Translations under genes and position numbers: made by a program | Origin: Akkermansiaceae bacterium | Lineage (GTDB): Bacteria > Verrucomicrobiota > Verrucomicrobiia > Verrucomicrobiales > DEV007 | Assembly: GCA_024233085.1 (NCBI GenBank) | Contig: JACKQC010000007.1 | Location: 62,001-126,000 of the forward strand | Direction: 5' to 3' | Length of the DNA: 64,000 nucleotides | The notes under the pieces: generated by a model | What the model was told of the DNA's origin: nothing | Databases searched by the model: none | What the model saw: only the letters and a program-made list of their open reading frames with translations | Part shown: piece after piece, positions 48,675 to 51,848 of the stretch | How positions within the stretch are numbered: the first letter of the stretch is position 1 | Layout of the letters: every line of letters starts with the position of its first letter

Positions 48675-48745
48675 CGCAAGCCGGGAAGTCTCGACCCGGG
48701 GCTCATAACCCTGGAGACCCGGAGCATTACCGGGGCTTGCCACCA
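48675..48745 (+). tRNA. Initiator tRNA-fMet(CAT), non-canonical core
   Basis: Position 1 (C) faces C72, so the first pair is open as bacterial initiation requires; the next six pairs GCAAGC/GCTTGC are perfect, with A73 and CCA. The anticodon stem has the initiator-specific run of G-C pairs around CTCATAA. T loop AGCATTA. The D region is only 15 nt and its stem is unclear. Confidence 0.8.
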
Positions 48746-48760
48746 ATTTCCCTCGAAGAA

Positions 48761-48849
48761 AGGCGCCGCTCCGGACAGCGGACTGTAAACCCGCCGTCGC
48801 AAAACCGTCCGGAAGCCGACGAGTGGAGCATTACCACCGGCGCCTACCA
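48761..48849 (+). tRNA. tRNA-Tyr(GTA), D-armless with long variable arm
   Basis: Acceptor AGGCGCC/GGCGCCT is perfect, A73, CCA. The anticodon loop CTGTAAA and a long variable arm closed by CGTCG/CGACG fit tyrosine. Only 10 nt separate the acceptor from the anticodon stem, so no D arm can form. T loop AGCATTA. Confidence 0.75.
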
Positions 48850-48863
48850 ATTTCCGATCTCGT

Positions 48864-48938
48864 TCGCCCGTGGGGTAACAGTAGCCCACCGGATTGTTAA
48901 TCCGCGAAGCCTTGGTGCGAATCCAAGCGGGCGAGCCA
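48864..48938 (+). tRNA. tRNA-Asn(GTT), non-canonical core
   Basis: Acceptor TCGCCCG/CGGGCGA, discriminator G as usual for Asn, CCA. Anticodon loop TTGTTAA, D loop AACAGTA (AG for GG), T loop TGCGAAT on a perfect stem. Confidence 0.85.
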
Positions 48939-48950
48939 TTTTTTCCATTT

Positions 48951-49041
48951 GGAGGTGCGCACGGCTGGCGCGCTTATCGGTTTTGAAAACCGTGATGGCC
49001 CCGCAAGGGCCGTGGGAGTTCGATCCTCTCCGCCTCCGCCA
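48951..49041 (+). tRNA. tRNA-Ser(TGA), canonical T loop
   Basis: Acceptor GGAGGTG/CGCCTCC, G73, CCA. Loop TTTGAAA (anticodon TGA), long variable arm GGCCC-CGCAA-GGGCC. The T loop TTCGATC is standard and the D loop contains GG. It is one of the few units with the normal U55. Confidence 0.87.
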
Positions 49042-49048
49042 TCTTTCT

Positions 49049-49124
49049 CCTTCCGTAGCTCAATCAGCAGAGCGCTCGACCGATAATCGAGAGGTAGCGG
49101 GTGCGACTCCTGCCGGAAGGACCA
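49049..49124 (+). tRNA. tRNA-Ile(GAT) with C33
   Basis: Acceptor CCTTCCG/CGGAAGG, A73, CCA. Anticodon arm CTCGA-CCGATAA-TCGAG is perfect, but position 33 is C rather than the near-universal U. D stem GCTC/GAGC with loop AATCAGCA. T loop TGCGACT. Confidence 0.84.
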
Positions 49125-49141
49125 TTTTTTTAAATTCAGTT

Positions 49142-49216
49142 GGCTGGGTAGCTGAGAGAGATTAGCGCGCCGCTGAAGCCGGCGAGAGCCCGGAGCATTG
49201 CCGGGACCAGCCACCA
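49142..49216 (+). tRNA. tRNA-Phe(GAA), non-canonical core
   Basis: Acceptor GGCTGGG/ACCAGCC with the last pair mismatched, A73, CCA. Anticodon arm CGCCG-CTGAAGC-CGGCG, five perfect pairs. D loop AGAGAGAT with AG, T loop AGCATTG. Confidence 0.8.
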
Positions 49217-49219
49217 TCT

Positions 49220-49351
49220 ATTCCCGTGGTGTAACAGAAGCATGTCGCTGTGCGAGCCGGAGCGCAGCGGAGACCGATTGCCGCAGGCAACCCGAAGGGC
49301 GGCATAGCCGTCAACGCGGCGGATCGGGTGCAAATCCCGGCGGGAAGACCA
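49220..49351 (+). ncRNA. Expanded tRNA-like RNA, 132 nt, anticodon unassigned
   Basis: The acceptor TTCCCG/CGGGAA, A73 and CCA are present, as are a D-like region with loop TAACAGAAG and a T arm with loop TGCAAAT. Instead of a normal anticodon arm there are about 57 extra nt: a hairpin CGCTGTGC/GCGCAGCG (49246-49269) and three small triloop hairpins (TTGCC-GCA-GGCAA, CCC-GAA-GGG, CGGC-ATA-GCCG). It could be a tRNA with an insertion, a pseudogene or a tRNA-like ligand of Ro60. Confidence 0.5.
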
Positions 49352-49370
49352 CTCACATTCCCTTCTCCAG

Positions 49371-49447
49371 GGTTCCCGAAGAGAAACAGCAGACTCGCCA
49401 CCCCGTCAAGGTGGAGACAGCCGGGGCGGCACCGGTCGGGACCGCCA
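49371..49447 (+). tRNA. tRNA-Asp(GTC) with C33
   Basis: Acceptor GGTTCCC/CGGGACC with one irregular pair, G73 (an Asp identity base), CCA. Anticodon arm CCACC-CCGTCAA-GGTGG with C33. The D loop contains CAG, and the T loop is GGCGGCA. Confidence 0.8.
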
Positions 49448-49461
49448 ATTTTTTTCTCCAT

Positions 49462-49535
49462 TCTCCCGAAGCATTAAAGTGATGCAGCGGCCTTTTAATC
49501 CGCTGAAGCAGGGGCGGTACCTGCCGGGGGAACCA
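49462..49535 (+). tRNA. tRNA-Lys(TTT), non-canonical core
   Basis: Acceptor TCTCCCG/CGGGGGA, A73, CCA. Loop CTTTTAA, stem with one C-U mismatch next to the loop. D stem GCAT/ATGC with 7-nt loop TAAAGTG. T loop GGCGGTA. Confidence 0.8.
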
Positions 49536-49547
49536 TCACATTTCGAT

Positions 49548-49623
49548 GTTGGCCATGGTGTATCAGTCAGCATTTCACCCTGTGAAGGTGACGGAACGGG
49601 TGCGAATCCCGTTGGCCAACCCA
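49548..49623 (+). tRNA. tRNA-His(GTG) with encoded G-1
   Basis: An extra 5' G faces C73, the histidine identity pair, on top of the seven pairs TTGGCCA/TGGCCAA; CCA follows. Anticodon arm TCACC-CTGTGAA-GGTGA is perfect. D loop ATCAGTCA, T loop TGCGAAT. Confidence 0.88.
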
Positions 49624-49649
49624 ATTTCCACTTCCTGAAAACCGAATCC

Positions 49650-49723
49650 GACTCCGTGGCCGAGCAGCTAGGCCGGCGGCTGCAACCCGCCTCACGCGGG
49701 TGCGAATCCCGCCGGAGTCTCCA
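49650..49723 (+). tRNA. tRNA-Cys(GCA), keeps U73
   Basis: Acceptor GACTCCG/CGGAGTC, discriminator T (the cysteine identity base), CCA. Anticodon arm GGCGG-CTGCAAC-CCGCC. D stem GGCC/GGCC with loop GAGCAGCTA. T loop TGCGAAT. Confidence 0.88.
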
Positions 49724-49735
49724 TTTTCTTCGAGC

Positions 49736-49810
49736 GCGCCATTCGTCCAACAGCCAGGACTCCTCGCCTCCAACGAGGGAACCCCGGGGCGGCACCGGGA
49801 TGGCGCTCCA
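49736..49810 (+). tRNA. tRNA-Gly(TCC) with C33
   Basis: Acceptor GCGCCAT/ATGGCGC, discriminator T as usual for bacterial Gly, CCA. Anticodon arm CCTCG-CCTCCAA-CGAGG with C33. D stem GTCC/GGAC, loop AACAGCCA. T loop GGCGGCA. A shifted reading would give CCA (Trp), but with a mismatched stem. Confidence 0.8.
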
Positions 49811-49822
49811 TTTCATCGAGTC

Positions 49823-49916
49823 CGGAGCGTAGCTCAATCGGTAGAGCAGCCGATTTATACTCGGTAAGCGCTGGATAAGCCGCAGGTTGCCGGTTCGAAT
49901 CCGGCCGCTCCGACCA
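49823..49916 (+). tRNA. tRNA with anticodon TAT and long variable arm
   Basis: Acceptor CGGAGCG/CGCTCCG, A73, CCA, canonical D arm (loop AATCGGTA with GG) and canonical T loop TTCGAAT. Loop TTTATAC on stem CCGA/TCGG predicts anticodon TAT (Ile, AUA codon). The variable region is 23 nt with a small hairpin GCT-GGATA-AGC, unlike any normal tRNA-Ile. Confidence 0.7.
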
Positions 49917-49929
49917 CTTCGCTTTGTTT

Positions 49930-50002
49930 GGGGGCTTAGTTTAAAAGTAGAACACCTCTCTTACAAAGAGGATGCGGGGGAGCATTACCTCCAGCCCCTA
50001 CC
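49930..50002 (+). tRNA. tRNA-Val(TAC), non-canonical core
   Basis: Acceptor GGGGGCT/AGCCCCT, A73; the third base of CCA is not encoded (CCG). Anticodon arm CCTCT-CTTACAA-AGAGG is perfect. D stem GTTT/GAAC with loop AAAAGTA. T loop AGCATTA. Confidence 0.83.
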
Positions 50003-50014
50003 GCTTTCCATCTT

Positions 50015-50088
50015 GCGGCATTGGTCCAAAAGCAAGATGCCAGCGCGCCATGCTGGCGACCCCGGGGCGGTACCGGGATGCCGCACCA
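50015..50088 (+). tRNA. tRNA-Gly(GCC) with C33
   Basis: Acceptor GCGGCAT/ATGCCGC, A73, CCA. Anticodon arm CCAGC-GCGCCAT-GCTGG with C33. T loop GGCGGTA, D loop with AAAAGC. Discriminator A is unusual for glycine. Confidence 0.75.
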
Positions 50089-50109
50089 ATCTTTTTTTCC
50101 GCCCAATTC

Positions 50110-50197
50110 TCGGGGCGTTCCCACACCGGTCTTCTAAACCGGCGACGCTAAACCGTGGGACGGAAGTCGTGAGGTTCGATGCCTCCGCTCCGCGCCA
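50110..50197 (+). tRNA. tRNA-Arg(TCT), D-armless with long variable arm
   Basis: Acceptor CGGGGC/GCTCCG with an open first pair, G73, CCA. Anticodon arm CCGGT-CTTCTAA-ACCGG is perfect. Only about 9 nt lie between acceptor and anticodon stem, so there is no D arm. The variable region is 27 nt and forms CGAC/GTCG enclosing CCGT-GGG-ACGG. The T loop TTCGATG keeps U55. Confidence 0.68.
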
Positions 50198-50219
50198 TGC
50201 CGTTTCCGTTTTCCCAGAT

Positions 50220-50248
50220 GCTTTCGTAGCTCAATGGAGCAGAGCGCT
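50220..50248 (+). pseudogene. tRNA 5' fragment cut by a MITE-like insertion
   Basis: GCTTTCG followed by TAGCTC-loop-GAGC looks like the acceptor 5' strand and D arm of a tRNA. The sequence then enters an 86-bp inverted-repeat element, and no matching 3' half (CGAAAGC) follows. The isotype cannot be told. Confidence 0.55.
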
Positions 50249-50334
50249 CGTGGCATGGGCATCCTGCCCATGGTGTCTCGGCAGATTGGGGACGGCGGCC
50301 TCACCACCCTCATCGGCTGGAAGCCGATGCCACG
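50249..50334. mobile_element. 86-bp MITE-like inverted-repeat element
   Basis: Terminal inverted repeats CGTGGCAT and ATGCCACG. Just inside each end is a perfect 8-bp hairpin with a complementary loop: CATGGGCA-TCC-TGCCCATG and CATCGGCT-GGA-AGCCGATG. No coding capacity. It interrupts a tRNA gene in the array. No target-site duplication is obvious, and the tRNA 3' half seems lost. Confidence 0.6.
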
Positions 50335-50343
50335 AATTTCAAT

Positions 50344-50419
50344 GCCCACGTAGCCCAACAGCAGAGGCGCCGGTCTCAGAAACCGGAGGTTGGGGGTGCG
50401 AATCCCTCCGTGGGCACCA
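50344..50419 (+). tRNA. tRNA-Leu(CAG) with short variable region
   Basis: Acceptor GCCCACG/CGTGGGC, A73, CCA. Anticodon arm CCGGT-CTCAGAA-ACCGG. The variable region is only 5 nt, whereas bacterial leucine tRNAs carry a long variable arm. D loop AACAGCAG, T loop TGCGAAT. Confidence 0.78.
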
Positions 50420-50434
50420 ATTTTCCGATTCAAT

Positions 50435-50510
50435 TCCTCCGTGGCAGAGAGAGAAATGCGCTCCTCTCGTAAAGGAGACCATGTCGGTGCGACGCCGGCC
50501 GGAGGAACCA
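50435..50510 (+). tRNA. tRNA-Thr(CGT), non-canonical core
   Basis: Acceptor TCCTCCG/CGGAGGA, A73, CCA. Anticodon arm CTCCT-CTCGTAA-AGGAG is perfect. D loop AGAGAGAA, T loop TGCGACG. Confidence 0.82.
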
Positions 50511-50529
50511 CTTTCACCCCATCAACCAC

Positions 50530-50603
50530 GGCCGCGTGGCCCAATCAGCAGAGGCAATCGACTTAAAATCGATGAGCTGCGGGTGCGACTCCCGCCGCGG
50601 CCA
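50530..50603 (+). tRNA. tRNA-Leu(TAA) with short variable region
   Basis: Acceptor GGCCGCG/CGCGGCC, A73, CCA not encoded. Anticodon arm ATCGA-CTTAAAA-TCGAT is perfect. The variable region is 5 nt, again too short for a normal leucine tRNA. D loop AATCAGCA, T loop TGCGACT. Confidence 0.78.
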
Positions 50604-50618
50604 TTCTTTCAAAAGATC

Positions 50619-50659
50619 CATTCAACCCTGTTGAGTCTCCGACTCGACCCTGTTGGATC
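50619..50659. repeat. 41-bp double-palindrome element with flipped left half
   Basis: Left half CATTCAAC-CCT-GTTGAGTC, spacer TCC, right half GACTCGAC-CCT-GTTGGATC. Unlike all other copies, the left core is CCT, not AGG, so the two halves are direct rather than inverted. This is what inversion of one palindromic half would produce. Confidence 0.7.
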
Positions 50660-50669
50660 GACAACGAAC

Positions 50670-50764
50670 GGAACTTTCAACCGGACCAGCGCGCCGGCGT
50701 CGCCTGCTAAGCGATCGGTCCCGCTTTCCCGCGGGATGGGGAGCATGCCCCCGGAGTTCCGCCA
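50670..50764 (+). tRNA. tRNA-Ser(GCT), non-canonical T loop
   Basis: Acceptor GGAACTT/GAGTTCC, G73, CCA. Anticodon arm GTCGC-CTGCTAA-GCGAT, long variable arm TCCCGC-TTTCCC-GCGGGA as expected for serine. D stem CCGG/CCGG. T loop AGCATGC (G55, A54-U58). Confidence 0.82.
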
Positions 50765-50779
50765 ATTTCCCAAAGTCCT

Positions 50780-50854
50780 GTCCCCATCGTCTATGCAGTA
50801 GGACCTCAGGCTTTCAATCTGAAAAACCGGGTGCAAGCCCCGGTGGGGATGCCA
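50780..50854 (+). tRNA. tRNA-Glu(TTC), non-canonical core
   Basis: Acceptor GTCCCCA/TGGGGAT, G73 as usual for Glu, CCA. Anticodon arm TCAGG-CTTTCAA-TCTGA. D loop ATGCAGTA, T loop TGCAAGC. Confidence 0.83.
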
Positions 50855-50910
50855 CATTCTTGAGTTTTCAGTTTTCAGAACTCAGTTTTCAGCGGTTGGC
50901 TCCATTCACC

Positions 50911-51010
50911 GGTCCGGCCGTCGACGAAATCACACGGCAGCGAGGCCGAGAGATACTTCTGGAAAGGTCTGACTCACAGACCAAGCAGGTTCGATTCCCG
51001 CCCGGCCCCC
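50911..51010 (+). tRNA. tRNA-Glu(CTC)-like with expanded D region
   Basis: Acceptor GGTCCGG/CCGGCCC with one mismatch. Anticodon arm GGTCT-GACTCAC-AGACC predicts CTC but has A33. T loop TTCGATT keeps U55. About 48 nt, including the shared GCAGCGAG block, occupy the place of a 19-nt D region. It may be a defective tRNA or a tRNA-like RNA. Confidence 0.5.
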
Positions 51011-51083
51011 AATTGACGGGGCCGGAAGCTCTCCCCGATTTTCTCCGTGTGGCCAATCACAATTTGTCTTACTTGGTTCCTAT

Positions 51084-51156
51084 GATCCGGCAGCGAGGCT
51101 GCGAGATACTTCGACTCCGAATCGAGAGGTCGCGGGTTCGAATCCCGCCCGGAGCT
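51084..51156 (+). tRNA. tRNA-Arg(CCG) with triloop D arm
   Basis: Acceptor GATCCGG/CCGGAGC with one mismatch, T73, CCA not encoded. Anticodon arm TTCGA-CTCCGAA-TCGAG (plus one G-U option), T loop TTCGAAT on a perfect GCGGG/CCCGC stem. The D region is exactly 19 nt but forms CAGC-GAG-GCTG, a triloop hairpin, instead of a normal D arm. Confidence 0.65.
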
Positions 51157-51165
51157 TTTTCAGAC

Positions 51166-51200
51166 GCTCCGGTAGCTCAGCGGTAGAGCGCTAATGCTCC
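51166..51200 (+). pseudogene. tRNA 5' fragment (acceptor strand and D arm)
   Basis: GCTCCGG then TAGCTC-AGCGGTA-GAGC is a perfect canonical tRNA 5' half with GG in the D loop. Its acceptor strand would pair perfectly with the 3' strand CCGGAGC of the Arg(CCG) unit just upstream. No 3' half follows. It is probably a leftover of recombination with that unit. Confidence 0.55.
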
Positions 51201-51244
51201 GGCCGATTTTTCTCCGGATCGCCAGGAACGAGGGAGACACAGAC

Positions 51245-51319
51245 ACCCGGGTCGTCCAACAGTCAGGACATCGGACTTTGACTCCGAAGATCGCGGTGCG
51301 AATCCGCGCCTGGGCGCCA
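51245..51319 (+). tRNA. tRNA-Gln(TTG), non-canonical core
   Basis: Acceptor ACCCGGG/CCTGGGC with an open first pair (A-C), a feature compatible with glutamine tRNAs, G73, CCA. Anticodon arm TCGGA-CTTTGAC-TCCGA. D stem GTCC/GGAC with loop AACAGTCA. T loop TGCGAAT. Confidence 0.83.
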
Positions 51320-51359
51320 CTTTATTGTTTCAATGTTTTGCGGCAGTGAGAACGCGGGT

Positions 51360-51430
51360 TCCTTCGTAGCTCATCAGGTAGAGCAACCGCTACCGCGGTT
51401 GGCAGCCGGTTCGATTCCGGCCGAAATCCA
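51360..51430 (+). tRNA. Degenerate tRNA, anticodon uncertain
   Basis: Canonical D arm (GCTC-ATCAGGTA-GAGC) and T arm (GCCGG-TTCGATT-CCGGC), but only four acceptor pairs survive (TTCG/CGAA). The anticodon stem CAACC/GGTTG encloses an 8-nt loop GCTACCGC; depending on register the anticodon could be ACC or TAC. Its 5' end lies inside the shared GCAGTGAG block. Probably non-functional as a decoding tRNA. Confidence 0.4.
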
Positions 51431-51487
51431 AACACGCCCGCTTCGTTTTCTCCGCAGCTCGCCGAAATCTTTTCGGAGCAGTGAGGC

Positions 51488-51559
51488 ACGGGGATACTTC
51501 GTACGAAAAACGAAACCACCCTGTTAAGGTGGTGCCGCAAGGCACCCTTCCCCGTCCGA
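51488..51559 (+). tRNA. tRNA-Asn(GTT)-like with GCAA tetraloop in place of the T arm
   Basis: Acceptor ACGGGGA/TCCCCGT. Anticodon arm CCACC-CTGTTAA-GGTGG is perfect. D-like stem TTCG/CGAA. Where the T arm should be, GGTGCC-GCAA-GGCACC forms a short hairpin capped by a GNRA tetraloop, sharing bases with the anticodon stem. C follows the acceptor and CCA is not encoded. Confidence 0.45.
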
Positions 51560-51614
51560 TTTTCTCTCCGAATCGCAATCCCTTTTCGGGGCAGTAAGAA
51601 TCAGGGCTACTTCG

Positions 51615-51756
51615 CCCGCGTCATGGGTAGCAAAGCACACATCGCCGTTAAAGCCGGCGCGCGTGGCGGCGCGCCAAAAGTGAGGAACCCGACAGGCAAG
51701 CGTCCACCGCCGCCTGTCGAGGATCGGGTTCGACTCCCGACGACGCCCGGTTCGCC
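51615..51756 (+). ncRNA. Last array unit: large tRNA-like RNA beside Ro60, candidate Y RNA
   Basis: About 140 nt. The 3' end has a canonical T arm (TCGGG-TTCGACT-CCCGA). Inside are CGCCG-TTAAAGC-CGGCG, which could be an anticodon-like arm, GGCGCG/CGCGCC, and GACAGGC/GCCTGTC (51690-51719). No full acceptor stem is evident. The unit starts right after a GCAGTAAG block and ends about 90 bp before the Ro60 ATG. A tRNA-like RNA beside Ro60 recalls YrlA, but identity is unproven. Confidence 0.35.
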
Positions 51757-51848
51757 TTTTCTCCCCGAATTCTTTTCGACGGCTCCCGATTGGCGCCGCC
51801 GAAACTCAAACAACCAAACAATCAACCGAAAGGAGGTCATCAGACATC

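Larger units (their letters stand above)
48391..51756 (+). other. tRNA array covering all twenty amino acids, upstream of Ro60
   Basis: About 29 tRNA or tRNA-like units on one strand, mostly 10-25 bp apart with spacers rich in ATTTTCC-like sequence. Two tRNA 5' fragments, one MITE-like insertion and one 41-bp palindrome interrupt it. CCA is encoded in most units. Readable anticodons cover all twenty amino acids plus an initiator. Core tertiary positions are non-standard in most units (see findings). No protein gene lies inside; the array ends about 90 bp before the Ro60 start codon. Confidence 0.85.

Noticed and set aside
48119..49165. Long frames through the tRNA array
   Set aside because: Their sequence is explained by tRNA stems and loops; they have no consistent protein features.
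49220..49351. Selenocysteine tRNA
   Set aside because: No TCA anticodon and no 8-bp acceptor with the long extra arm typical of selC.
51360..51430. Pyrrolysine or amber-suppressor tRNA (CTA inside the loop)
   Set aside because: The loop is 8 nt and CTA would not sit in the anticodon position; the acceptor stem is mostly destroyed.
48391..51756. CRISPR array
   Set aside because: Units differ in sequence and length and fold as tRNAs; there is no constant direct repeat with unique spacers and no cas gene.
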